NCBI GenBank assembly: GCA_018399745.1
Contig: JAGYNZ010000009.1
Coordinates: forward strand, 1 to 64,000
Length of the DNA stretch: 64,000 bases
Origin: Deltaproteobacteria bacterium
Lineage (GTDB): Bacteria; Desulfobacterota; Dissulfuribacteria; Dissulfuribacterales; UBA3076
Direction of reading: 5' to 3'
Positions 16,688 to 24,972 of the stretch are shown piece by piece; positions within the stretch are counted from its first letter, which is position 1; the number at the start of each line of letters is the position of its first letter. The position numbers and the translations under genes were made by a program. The notes under the pieces were generated by a model that did not search any database, was not told where the DNA came from, and saw only the letters and a list, made by a program, of their open reading frames with translations.

Positions 16688-17647
16688 ATGCGAAACAGGA
16701 AAATCAATATAGTCAATTTCGTAGCGGGGGTTCTGACATTAGCATTAATCGGGTCTATAGAAAGCCGAGCGGCTGAAAAAATAGTAACTGTAGGTAACAA
16801 GAATTTTACAGAACAGTATATTATCGGTCAGTTGATCAAACAGATGCTGGAAGGTAGCGGCTTCAAAGTCGATTTGAGATCGGACCTCACTTCCATGGCA
16901 CTGAGAGCCGGAATGGAATCCGGCGACATTGATATATGTGCCGACTATACAGGGACAGCCTGGATGATTCATCTAAAGCGAAAGTATGTGCACGCCATTG
17001 ATAATAATCGACTTTATCAGCTTGTAAAAGAGGAAGACAGAAGTAATGATTTTATCTGGTTGGGGCCGATATGGAACAATAATGCCTACACTGTGGTATC
17101 TTGGCCTGATTTTGCCAAAAAACATAAATTGGCTACGCTGTCGGATCTGGCAGGATTTTATCAAAAGATGAAAGGGAATATCAAAACATTTGTCGACTTT
17201 GAATTCTCAGTCCGGCCGGATGGGCTACCTGCCCTGGAAAAATTTTACGAGTTCAAAATAGCCAAAAGCATGCTCAGGACCGGAACTCCTGGAGCCTCCT
17301 TGATTGCCTTGAAAAGACACAAAACCGATATCGCAATGGTATTCAGCACTGACGCTTCCATTATCAAATATGGCTGGCATGTATACTCAGACGACAAATC
17401 TTTTTTTCCACCATACGATTTGACCCCTTATGTCCGCGAAGACATCCTTGGTAAGTACCCAGAAATTGCAGTTATCCTCAACAAACTAGTTGCCAGTTTT
17501 CCCGGCGGAGAAAGCCCTGCTACTAACGAAAGTGTGGCAGAGTGCCGTAAAGTTTGGCGAAAGCTCAATGCGGAAGTGGACATTGAGAAGATGGAACCAG
17601 GGGAAGTTGCGCATAAATACCTTTATAAACGCAAATTAAAAAGATAA
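16688..17647 (+). CDS. Quaternary-amine substrate-binding protein (OpuCC/OsmF-like)
   Basis: Periplasmic binding protein of 319 aa. A signal peptide covers about residues 1-29 (hydrophobic FVAGVLTLALIGSI, cut near SRA-AEK). The mature start VTVGNKNFTEQYIIGQLI and the DICADYTGTAW segment are hallmarks of the OpuAC/OpuCC type that binds glycine betaine, carnitine or choline. It follows permease 2 by 46 nt, with a GGAAA ribosome site before the ATG. Substrate choice depends on aromatic cage residues that cannot be placed without a structure alignment. Confidence 0.92.
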   Translation: MRNRKINIVNFVAGVLTLALIGSIESRAAEKIVTVGNKNFTEQYIIGQLIKQMLEGSGFKVDLRSDLTSMALRAGMESGDIDICADYTGTAWMIHLKRKYVHAIDNNRLYQLVKEEDRSNDFIWLGPIWNNNAYTVVSWPDFAKKHKLATLSDLAGFYQKMKGNIKTFVDFEFSVRPDGLPALEKFYEFKIAKSMLRTGTPGASLIALKRHKTDIAMVFSTDASIIKYGWHVYSDDKSFFPPYDLTPYVREDILGKYPEIAVILNKLVASFPGGESPATNESVAECRKVWRKLNAEVDIEKMEPGEVAHKYLYKRKLKR

Positions 17648-17686
17648 TCTGAACGGAACAAAAGACATACAAAAAATCAGGCCGAT

Positions 17687-18751
17687 ATGAGTCCATATGA
17701 AACGAAGTGCGGAAAGGAGTACCTCCGTAGTTGCTTGCATGCCCTAACAATATGGCCTGTTTTGCTCCTCTATCTTGCCGGATGTACCTCAAACGAAGAG
17801 CTCCAGATTGAAACAAAGGACAATAAAGTAAAGCCGGTAAACAGCAGTCCGGTGGTCTGTCGGCTCAAATGGCTTTACAACACAAGTGTGGCAGGAGAAA
17901 TATGGGCCCAAGAATCCGGCATATTCAAGGCCAACGGTCTCAATGTAAAACTTCGCGAAGGCGGTCCAGAACAGGATGCCATAAAGGACCTGGAACTTGG
18001 AAGGGCGCATTTTGGAGTGGCCTCAGGAGATCAGGTGATCCGAGCTGTTGCCAAAGGGGCCGACGTGATGGTACTGGCCCAGATATTCCAGATCAATCCC
18101 CTTCAGTGGATCTATGCTAAGGACAAGCTGACCATATTAAGCCCTCAAGACCTGAAAGGTCTTTGTATCGGAGTTACCTATGGCGGTAATGATGAGGCCA
18201 TATTGTCGGCGCTTTTGAGAATGTACGAAATCAGACCGGATGACCTGGAACTCTATGCTGTTCATTACGACTTCAACCCCTTCTGGAAAGGCGAGGTTGA
18301 GCTTTGGCCGGTATATCGTAATACTCAGGGGATAATCCTCCAGAAAAAAATGGTGCAAACCGGAAAACAAGTCGGCTTTTTCAACCCCAACACCTTTGGC
18401 ATTCGATTCGTGGCTAATTGCCTCATAACCTCAAAAAAAGTCTGCAGCGAGCAGCCGCAACTGGTCAAGGTCTTCACGGAAGCCGTTCTAAAGGGCTGGA
18501 GGGATGCAATGGACCCCGCAATGGAGTTCAAAGTGGCCCAGACGATTCACAGGCTTGATCCGGAGACCCCTATCCCTGTTATACAGCAGCAACTTGCTGA
18601 AACCAGAGCACTTGTAGTTACTGAAAGTCCCAGCGCCATAGGAACTATTGACTATATGGCCTGGAAACAGACCGCTGAAATACTCATGAAACAGGGGCTG
18701 ATATCCAGGAAGGTAAATATCATCCCTATGCTGGCAGGACCTCCTCCTTGA
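17687..18751 (+). CDS. NMT1/SsuA-like ABC substrate-binding lipoprotein
   Basis: This is a 354 aa binding protein of the SsuA/TauA/THI5 group. The N-terminus ends in a lipobox (LLYLAGC, cysteine near residue 28), so it is predicted to be lipid-anchored. The core has the family pattern GEIWAQESGIFKANGLNVKL, then ELGRAHFGVASGDQVIRAVAKGADV. It lies 40 nt after the Opu binding protein but is of a different family from it. The permease and ATPase of its own type are 13 kb away at 3496-4991 and lack a binding protein, so the three may form one transporter. The substrate is unknown. Confidence 0.85.
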   Translation: MSPYETKCGKEYLRSCLHALTIWPVLLLYLAGCTSNEELQIETKDNKVKPVNSSPVVCRLKWLYNTSVAGEIWAQESGIFKANGLNVKLREGGPEQDAIKDLELGRAHFGVASGDQVIRAVAKGADVMVLAQIFQINPLQWIYAKDKLTILSPQDLKGLCIGVTYGGNDEAILSALLRMYEIRPDDLELYAVHYDFNPFWKGEVELWPVYRNTQGIILQKKMVQTGKQVGFFNPNTFGIRFVANCLITSKKVCSEQPQLVKVFTEAVLKGWRDAMDPAMEFKVAQTIHRLDPETPIPVIQQQLAETRALVVTESPSAIGTIDYMAWKQTAEILMKQGLISRKVNIIPMLAGPPP

Positions 18752-19784
18752 GCATGCAGCAAGCTATACGGCTGATAGGCCTGCCTATAGGGTCATATGA
18801 GATGTTTCCGGGATGAAGTATTTTATTTAACACACAGCCTTCGGGAATCTGAAGTGAGAAAAGGTCACACTCCCTTATTGGAGGACGCTCTTTGAGAACA
18901 CCGTCCACAATCTCCGCAGAGTGTATCGGATAGTCTTCACATAAAGGACACTTGTAAACCCTGCCATTAGGAAATACAAAATAATTATCGGCAACAAGGC
19001 CTGCGCAGGAAAATGTCTCATCCGGCATTAAGAAAACCTTTGGATATGTTACATGTACACCTTTTTCAGCGGCCTTACCCGCAACTTCCGGAACAACTGC
19101 CTCCCATTCGTCCCGGCTGAGCTGCAGAGACATTTCTCCCTTACTGGCGGGCTTGCCTCTGATACCAATGACCTGTATAAAAAAACGATTCACACCCAAG
19201 TCTGTTAAGAGCGGCGGCATATTAACAAGATCGTGGATATTCATGCGGCTTGCCGTAAAAATGAGGCTCACCCCGAAACCCTTCTCTAATGCCCTTCTAA
19301 TCCCAGAAGTACATACATCAAACACCCCATCTCCCCGAATGAAATCGTTGACTCCCGGATGGGAACCATCAAGGCTGAAACTGAAATAATCCAGCGCTTC
19401 AGGAGAAACCCTGTCAAGTATATCGTTGAAGAGGTAACCGTTGGTGTCCACTGTTATAGAGGCATAGCCTAATCGCCTTGCTTCCTTGATAGCGCGAGGC
19501 AAAGCAGGATTAAGGGTGGGCTCTCCGCCAAGAAATATGACATTAGTGTTTTTTGTTGATTCAGGAGTTGAGTTATTGGGCAATTGGGTGATGGAATGAT
19601 TGTCTGCAAAGATGGCAAGCCAACGGGACAGAGTCCTCTCATCTAAGATCTGTCTGCCGTGCTGTTCTGGATTGATGTAGCAGTGGCGACAGTGTAGATT
19701 ACATTGAGTAAGTATATGGAAAAATAAATTCCTCGTATTGGCCTGGAACTGGACTGTTCGGCGTTCTATTTTCATAAATTTCAA
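18726..19784 (-). CDS. Radical SAM protein with SPASM-like C-terminus
   Basis: The radical SAM cluster motif is C28-N-L-H-C32-R-H-C35, followed by the AdoMet motif GGEP at 86-89. A second set of cysteines (CAGL, CPLCEDYP, C-D, C-V) in residues about 255-345 suggests an auxiliary cluster. About 16-18 residues just before GGEP (64-81, polar, N/S/T-rich) coincide with a low-complexity repeat and appear to be an in-frame insertion. The 3' end overlaps the convergent binding-protein gene by 26 nt. The substrate is unknown. Confidence 0.85.
   Translation of the reverse strand: MKFMKIERRTVQFQANTRNLFFHILTQCNLHCRHCYINPEQHGRQILDERTLSRWLAIFADNHSITQLPNNSTPESTKNTNVIFLGGEPTLNPALPRAIKEARRLGYASITVDTNGYLFNDILDRVSPEALDYFSFSLDGSHPGVNDFIRGDGVFDVCTSGIRRALEKGFGVSLIFTASRMNIHDLVNMPPLLTDLGVNRFFIQVIGIRGKPASKGEMSLQLSRDEWEAVVPEVAGKAAEKGVHVTYPKVFLMPDETFSCAGLVADNYFVFPNGRVYKCPLCEDYPIHSAEIVDGVLKERPPIRECDLFSLQIPEGCVLNKILHPGNISYDPIGRPISRIACCMLKEEVLPA
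19542..19595. repeat. Low-complexity repeat inside radical SAM gene
   Basis: Short AATTGGG, GATTCAGG and GAGTTATTGGG units resemble the other scattered 7-8 nt period tracts. It is read through in frame as residues 64-81 of the radical SAM protein, lengthening the CxxxCxxC to GGEP distance to about 58 residues. Confidence 0.45.
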
Positions 19785-19903
19785 TAGCTGATTCTGCTTA
19801 AAATACTTTTTAATTAACTACAGAGCCACACAGAACTGGATCATACCAAAACGCTAGCAGGCGGATGGCTAATTTTCATATTCATACAATGTAAAATGAC
19901 CTG

Positions 19904-20455
19904 TCATGGCAATTCAAGTGTATATTTATACAAAAAGCTGTTTCTCCAGTAGGATTGTGTCGAATCAGAGAAAAATCTCTTAAAAAGGGCAAGGCTCTCT
20001 GTTCTCTTAATTCCCCCCAGTATCTCGATACGACTCTTAGCATAAAGATTTTCATTAAAGAAACCATCAAGAGTCCCCGACGCACCAGTCAGGCGCCTTG
20101 AAAAATCTAGGCCTGTTGCTCCGCCCATTACATCTTCATAGGAATAAACTATCCTCTTGATGCCATTCAGAATAAGTGCCCCAAGGCACATAAGGCATGG
20201 CTCAAGATTGCAGTATGCAGTGATATCAGTATCATTCCCATGCCCCAATATACGTCCCTTGTCAATCCAGTCCCTAAGGGCACATATCTCGGCATGATCA
20301 AGCTCATTCATATCTTCTGGCCTAGTATGTGATCTAATTCCCGACCCCACAATTAAATCTCCGGATACCAGGACGCACCCTACTGGGAAAACACCGCTTG
20401 ACAAGGCACTTGCGGCAAGGTCCAACGCCTTAGACATCCATCTTTCGTGATTCAA
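19904..20455 (-). CDS. TadA-like nucleoside/nucleobase deaminase
   Basis: This is a zinc deaminase of the cytidine deaminase superfamily, 183 aa. The zinc site is visible as D-H-A-E (His ligand and catalytic Glu near residue 54) and NLEPCLMC (two Cys ligands near residues 88-91). The general layout resembles tRNA adenosine deaminase TadA or guanine deaminase, but the TAHAE form usual in TadA is LDHAE here, so tRNA-specific activity is not certain. Its ATG overlaps the stop of the upstream Cys-rich gene by 4 nt, which implies coupling between the two. Confidence 0.8.
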   Translation of the reverse strand: MNHERWMSKALDLAASALSSGVFPVGCVLVSGDLIVGSGIRSHTRPEDMNELDHAEICALRDWIDKGRILGHGNDTDITAYCNLEPCLMCLGALILNGIKRIVYSYEDVMGGATGLDFSRRLTGASGTLDGFFNENLYAKSRIEILGGIKRTESLALFKRFFSDSTQSYWRNSFLYKYTLELP

Positions 20456-20985
20456 AGTCCTTTATTCCTCAGCCACTTTTTTATACTTTCTTCACAGGCA
20501 AAACCAGCGTTTGTCTCCGACACTACTTTTCCCTGGAGCAACCTTAGTCCATTTTTTTCAAGACTACTATAGAGTCTTTTACAGATATAATTCACACATA
20601 TAACATGCCGGGCAGGAATCATACAGCCACGCTCTCCAAGAAACCAGCACCCCGTCTCATCCCATGGCGATTTGGGCAAGCTACAACCCATAAGGAGATT
20701 AATTAAAAGCAGAATCACGTCAAAACGGTCCTCTATACCTTTTCCGCAACAGCTACCTCCATCATTGATAGCACAATCAGTACACTCGGCAACAAGTCCT
20801 ATCATCTCAGCCTGTAACCATGACCGCTGAATAGCCTTGCGGTAAGTATTAAACAAAGATTGAAATTCCTTGTCGGACAATAACTCCATGCCATAGATAT
20901 GAAAAAGCCTCTCAGCACATCGGATTTTTTCAATGATCGGATAATCAGTGCCTATAAGCAGCTTTACAGGATATTGGTCAGTCAT
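20452..20985 (-). CDS. Eight-cysteine protein of unknown function (paralogue A)
   Basis: Uncharacterised protein, about 177 aa from the ATG at 20985; an earlier in-frame ATG (21006) or TTG (21033) is possible. Eight cysteines (C68, C71, C79, C80, C113, C121, C130, C135) lie in segments ECTDC, SCCGKGIED, CWFLGERGC and ARHVICVNYIC. The same pattern with almost identical spacing occurs in the gene at 44702. It looks like a distant form of the YkgJ cysteine cluster, so binding of zinc or an iron-sulfur cluster is likely but untested. It is coupled by a 4-nt overlap to the deaminase gene. Confidence 0.78.
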   Translation of the reverse strand: MTDQYPVKLLIGTDYPIIEKIRCAERLFHIYGMELLSDKEFQSLFNTYRKAIQRSWLQAEMIGLVAECTDCAINDGGSCCGKGIEDRFDVILLLINLLMGCSLPKSPWDETGCWFLGERGCMIPARHVICVNYICKRLYSSLEKNGLRLLQGKVVSETNAGFACEESIKKWLRNKGL

Positions 20986-21303
20986 TTGCCGTTTTTCCAC
21001 GTCCATCGAATAATTTAATCTACATATGACCAATCAAACAAGGGCAACTTTCAAAATAATTTTGAAAAGTTTTAACCGCAGACTGATTGCAATTTAATAT
21101 GTATTTGCACCGAATTATACTTTGAAATCCCAAAAATAGTCTGCTAGCTTCTATTGACAAAGTGAATAATTAAAAGACCGGAAATTCCAGACTGCATAAC
21201 CGGCTTGCAAAACCAGGAATTGGAAGGGCATTCGCTTCCCACATGCAGATTGACTTCTATAGATAGACGGTATACAAGTACTCCTGAACAAGAGGAAGAT
21301 GTT

Positions 21304-22353
21304 GTGAAAGATAATTCACTATATGCGCAGGCAGGCGTAGACATAAATAAGGCCAATGAATTAGTAAAAAGGATACGGCCGATGGTCGCCTCCACCTTCA
21401 AGCGAGGAGTCCTTACAGAAATCGGCGGCTTTGCAGGACTTTTCGCACTTGACCTTGATCGCTACCGTGAGCCTGTGCTGGTCTCTTCGACCGACGGCGT
21501 AGGCACCAAAATCAAGATCGCCGCCATGTGTAACATGCACAAGACAATCGGAATCGACCTCATTGCAATGTGTGTTAATGATATACTGGTATGTGGGGCT
21601 GAACCACTGTTTTTTCTTGACTACTTTGCCACAGGTAAGCTGGATCCTGAAAAAGCAGCAGATGTCGTGCAGGGCATTACAGAAGGATGTAAAGAGGCGG
21701 GTTGCTCTCTCATCGGCGGCGAAACTGCTGAAATGCCGGGTTTATATGCAGAAAACGACTATGACCTTGCAGGCTTCGTTGTTGGAGTCGTGGACAGAGA
21801 AAATATCATCGACGGTTCCGAAATAGGTGTAGGGCATGTTTTAATAGGCCTGGCATCAACAGGTCTCCATAGCAACGGGTTCTCCCTGGTGCGTAATATC
21901 TGTTTTGAAAAGCTCGGGCTTGCCGTCTCGGACAGGATTCCCGAGATCGGAGAACTCAGCCTGGGAGAAGTATTACTGACACCAACGAAGATATATTCCA
22001 GTACAATCAACCACCTGCTAAAGCAACAACGAATCACCGGTATGGTGCATATTACAGGTGGAGCTTTCCTGGAAAACATACCCAGGATACTCCCCAAATC
22101 TTGCCGGGCAGTGATCAGAAAAAACAGTTGGCCAATCCCTTCTATCTTTAGTTTCTTACAAGAAAAAGGCAACATATCAGAAGAAGAAATGTTCCGGACA
22201 TTCAACTGCGGTATCGGCATGGTACTCATAGTACCTGAGTCAGACGCACAGGACCTGCTTTTCCAGACCCATGCACTTAATGAAAACGCCTTTGTTATCG
22301 GTCATATAGAAGAGAGAGCCCCTGGGAAACCGCCGGTGATCTTCCAAAAATAG
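21304..22353 (+). CDS. purM: Phosphoribosylformylglycinamidine cyclo-ligase
   Basis: AIR synthetase, the fifth step of purine synthesis: it closes the imidazole ring of FGAM using ATP. Family motifs are SLYAQAGVDINKANELV, the ATP site around DGVGTKIKIA, GIDLIAMCVNDILVCGAEPLFFLDY, SLIGGETAEMPG and GLHSNGFSLVR. I place the start at GTG 21304 (349 aa, usual family length) because it is preceded by AGAGGAAG and the conserved sequence begins there; a longer frame back to a TTG at 21205 lacks support. The thiouracil-desulfurase-like gene follows 19 nt later. Confidence 0.95.
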   Translation: MKDNSLYAQAGVDINKANELVKRIRPMVASTFKRGVLTEIGGFAGLFALDLDRYREPVLVSSTDGVGTKIKIAAMCNMHKTIGIDLIAMCVNDILVCGAEPLFFLDYFATGKLDPEKAADVVQGITEGCKEAGCSLIGGETAEMPGLYAENDYDLAGFVVGVVDRENIIDGSEIGVGHVLIGLASTGLHSNGFSLVRNICFEKLGLAVSDRIPEIGELSLGEVLLTPTKIYSSTINHLLKQQRITGMVHITGGAFLENIPRILPKSCRAVIRKNSWPIPSIFSFLQEKGNISEEEMFRTFNCGIGMVLIVPESDAQDLLFQTHALNENAFVIGHIEERAPGKPPVIFQK

Positions 22354-22372
22354 GAATATTTTCACAACAATA

Positions 22373-22774
22373 ATGATACTTGTTAGCGCCTGCCTGATAG
22401 GGGTCTCCTGTCGATACAATGGAAAAAGCAATTTTGATATACGCTTAATTGATAAGCTCAAGGGAATAAACATCTTGCCTGTTTGCCCCGAGCAATTAGG
22501 TGGCCTAACGACCCCAAGACCGGCTGCTGATATCTGTTATGGAAACGGCCTGGATGTCTTAACTGGTCAGGCAAAAGTCTTGACAATAGATGGACAGGAT
22601 GTCACAAAGGCATTTAAGCAAGGCGCTGAGCAGGCTGTCTTTCTGGCAAACACCTTGGGTGTTAAGCAATGCCTCTTAAAAGCAGGAAGCCCTTCTTGTG
22701 GTATAACCAAACAAATTGGAGTCACTGCGGCAAAACTACTTCTCGAGGGTTTTGAAATTGAAGAAATAGGCTAG
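22373..22774 (+). CDS. DUF523 / TudS-like protein
   Basis: Short protein of 133 aa in the DUF523 family. Some members (TudS) are [4Fe-4S] enzymes that remove sulfur from thiouracil. Three cluster cysteines are expected, and all can be seen: SACLIGVSCRYNG at the N-terminus, LPVCPEQLGGLTTPRP in the middle and KAGSPSCGI near the C-terminus. It sits directly after purM, so a role linked to nucleobase salvage is reasonable. The desulfurase assignment itself is by family only. Confidence 0.85.
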   Translation: MILVSACLIGVSCRYNGKSNFDIRLIDKLKGINILPVCPEQLGGLTTPRPAADICYGNGLDVLTGQAKVLTIDGQDVTKAFKQGAEQAVFLANTLGVKQCLLKAGSPSCGITKQIGVTAAKLLLEGFEIEEIG

Positions 22775-22776
22775 AA

Positions 22777-23073
22777 CTATTTAATCCCTCGGCCTACTTT
22801 GTCTATTACCTTCTCCCGCAATTCCTTCCCAACCTTGAAGAAAGGCAACTTTTTTGGTGATACCGAAATATTTTTGCCGGTCTTGGGATTTCTGCCAGTG
22901 TAAGAATCATATTTTCTTACTTTGAAGCTCCCGAAACCGCGAATTTCCACACCGTCTCCATTTACTAAAGCCTCTGTCATGGCATTAAAAACTTCGTCCA
23001 CTACAAACTCGGCTGTTTGACTGTTCAGTTCTACCTCTTCTGAAAGAACTTCTATGAGATCTGATTTGTTCAT
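22777..23073 (-). CDS. HU/IHF-family DNA-binding protein
   Basis: Nucleoid protein of 98 aa from the ATG at 23073; a frame beginning 14 codons earlier is unlikely. The family's beta-arm signature is visible: GDGVEIRGFGSFKVRKYDSYTGRNPKTGKNI, with the proline of RNPKTG that intercalates into DNA. The N-terminal helices (MNKSDLIEVLSEEV) resemble IHF more than HU, so it may be an IHF subunit, but the class is not certain. It converges with the DUF523 gene (2 nt apart). Confidence 0.9.
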   Translation of the reverse strand: MNKSDLIEVLSEEVELNSQTAEFVVDEVFNAMTEALVNGDGVEIRGFGSFKVRKYDSYTGRNPKTGKNISVSPKKLPFFKVGKELREKVIDKVGRGIK

Positions 23074-23358
23074 CTGAATTCCCTTCTTTTTCTGGAGCAA
23101 TTTACAAAACTCCAAATTTTGTTAAAAAGCAATGCTATTGGGCAAACCCAGGAAGGTCCCTTGAAAGAATAAGTAAGAGAAAAACTCTCATGGCTGGCAA
23201 GAAATGAGGTTTTGACAAATGCTTCTAAAGACGGCTGTTGCATTTTTTGCTTTATTCCCGGGAAGTTGCTATTAAATACAAGTACGTTAATATCAGATAA
23301 AGGTCAACTTTGGCAAGTCTATAAAGACAAAAATCATATATTCCTATTTAAAAAAGCA

Positions 23359-24462
23359 ATGTTCAAAAAATGGATTAAAAAAAAGGTCGGACAAAAAGAG
23401 GAACTAAAGAGACCTCACTCCCAGGAGCTTGCGAAACAGACAGAGACCAAAGAACTGGTAGATAATTCTTCTAGCCGGAAATCTCCAAAGGCGCCTGATC
23501 AATCCGATTCCATTCAAGAAAAGGGTCTGAAAGCCGGGACACAGCGGTTTGGGCTCTTTAAGCGCCTGAAAAAGCAGATGGAAAAGACCAGGGGCGGGTT
23601 TGTCCGACAGATAGATCAACTACTCATTGGACGGCAGGAGATAGATTCTGAATTACTGGACGAACTTGAAGAACTTTTGATAATGGCGGATATGGGAGTA
23701 ACCACAGTCCAGAATATTTTTGAGAAACTGCGCCTTGAGGTAAAGAAAAAGGATCTTCGTGACCCCTTGGCCCTGAAAAAACGGCTCAAAGAACAGATCA
23801 TAAATTTACTTAAGGTGCCTTCAGCTCCGATAACATGGACACCCAGCCCATTTGTAGCCCTGGTAGCAGGTGTAAATGGTGTTGGAAAGACAACGACCAT
23901 TGCCAAACTTGCATACAGGCTTAAGCAAGAAGGCAAAAAGGTTCTTCTTGTTGCAGCGGATACGTTCAGGGCAGCTGCAGTAGAACAGCTTGAGACCTGG
24001 GGCAGGCGCATAGATGTACCAGTTATAAAAAAGGGGGGCGGATCTGATCCATCCTCAGTAGCCTTTGACGGTATGGAGGCTGCAATTAAGCGAGAAATCG
24101 ATATAGTAATTGTGGACACAGCAGGGAGATTGCATACGAAAGTCAATCTTATGGAAGAGCTTAAAAAAATCAAAAGGGTAATCTCCAAAAAAGTCAAAGC
24201 AGCCCCTCATGAGGTGCTGATAGTACTGGATGCAACAACGGGTCAAAACGCTATTTCACAGGCCAAACTTTTTAGCGAGGCCGTCGGGGTTACAGGGATA
24301 GTCCTCACAAAACTGGACGGCACGGCAAAAGGAGGGATTGTTGTAAGCATAGTCGATCAGATGCAGGTCCCCATCCGATTTATAGGCATTGGTGAAAAAA
24401 TGGATGACCTTCGAAAATTTGATCCGGAAGAATTTGTAGAGGCCATATTTGCTGAAAGTTAA
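23359..24462 (+). CDS. ftsY: Signal recognition particle receptor FtsY
   Basis: SRP receptor GTPase that brings ribosome-SRP complexes to the inner membrane. The start at ATG 23359 (367 aa) is chosen because MFKKWIKKK is the normal basic membrane-binding start; a frame from TTG 23212 would add 49 atypical residues. A short charged linker (about 15-60) precedes the N domain and the G domain: [38 protein letters not shown] and [11 protein letters not shown]. It lies divergent from the HU/IHF gene. The shorter A domain than in E. coli is usual outside Enterobacteria. Confidence 0.93.
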   Translation: MFKKWIKKKVGQKEELKRPHSQELAKQTETKELVDNSSSRKSPKAPDQSDSIQEKGLKAGTQRFGLFKRLKKQMEKTRGGFVRQIDQLLIGRQEIDSELLDELEELLIMADMGVTTVQNIFEKLRLEVKKKDLRDPLALKKRLKEQIINLLKVPSAPITWTPSPFVALVAGVNGVGKTTTIAKLAYRLKQEGKKVLLVAADTFRAAAVEQLETWGRRIDVPVIKKGGGSDPSSVAFDGMEAAIKREIDIVIVDTAGRLHTKVNLMEELKKIKRVISKKVKAAPHEVLIVLDATTGQNAISQAKLFSEAVGVTGIVLTKLDGTAKGGIVVSIVDQMQVPIRFIGIGEKMDDLRKFDPEEFVEAIFAES

Positions 24463-24521
24463 CAGGAAAAATCAGCAAACTCTGCGACGAACTATAACGG
24501 CCACGCGAGATAAGCCCTTTA

Positions 24522-24806
24522 CTATACACATTCAATAGCTTTTTTAGTCTCCCTTGCGATCTTCAGAGCTTCATTTGTCGGAACTAGTAAGATCTTAACC
24601 TCGCTGTCTGTGGTGCTGATCTCCCTGATACCACTCCCAGGTGCATCATTTTTCGCAGCGTCAATTTCAATACCGGGCCTTTTTAATCCCTGACATGATT
24701 TTTCTCTTAGGAGGGGTGCATGCTCCCCTACTCCTGCAGTAAAGATAATGGCATCAACACCTCCAAGTACGGCAAAATAGGCACCAATGTATTTTTTTGA
24801 TAAGGA
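24522..24806 (-). pseudogene. ackA: Acetate kinase C-terminal remnant
   Basis: About 95 codons match the end of acetate kinase: KKYIGAYFAVLGGVDAIIFTAG with the following GEHAPLLREKSCQGLKRPGIEID, then DSEVKILLVPTNEALKIARET, which is how AckA ends. The roughly 300 residues that should come before it are missing: the sequence upstream on this strand is non-coding and contains the promoter of mnmG. It is therefore a 5'-deleted fragment that cannot be active. It sits between ftsY and mnmG, and a deletion or rearrangement brought the ends together. Confidence 0.82.
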
Positions 24807-24870
24807 GACGTGAAAAATTAAGATATGTAAAGATTGAACACGCCAACACAATACAACTTAGCCGTTCGGC

Positions 24871-24899
24871 TTGGATAAATTCCAATACAGTATTATAAT
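24871..24899 (+). promoter_or_regulatory. Candidate sigma-70 promoter of mnmG
   Basis: TTGGAT (24871-24876), a 17-nt spacer and a perfect TATAAT (24894-24899), about 70 nt before the mnmG ATG. The -10 is inside a small palindrome GTATTATAATAC. A short hairpin AGCCG-TT-CGGCT lies just upstream. Confidence 0.55.
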
Positions 24900-24972
24900 A
24901 CCATTCTCATTATTAAGGCACAGACTTAACTGTCTATTGTAAAACTCTTTCTAGCCGAATAACTCTGCCTAC

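Noticed and set aside
23212..23358. N-terminal extension of FtsY from TTG 23212
   Set aside because: The extra 49 residues are unlike FtsY, and the family start MFKKWIKKK is at 23359.
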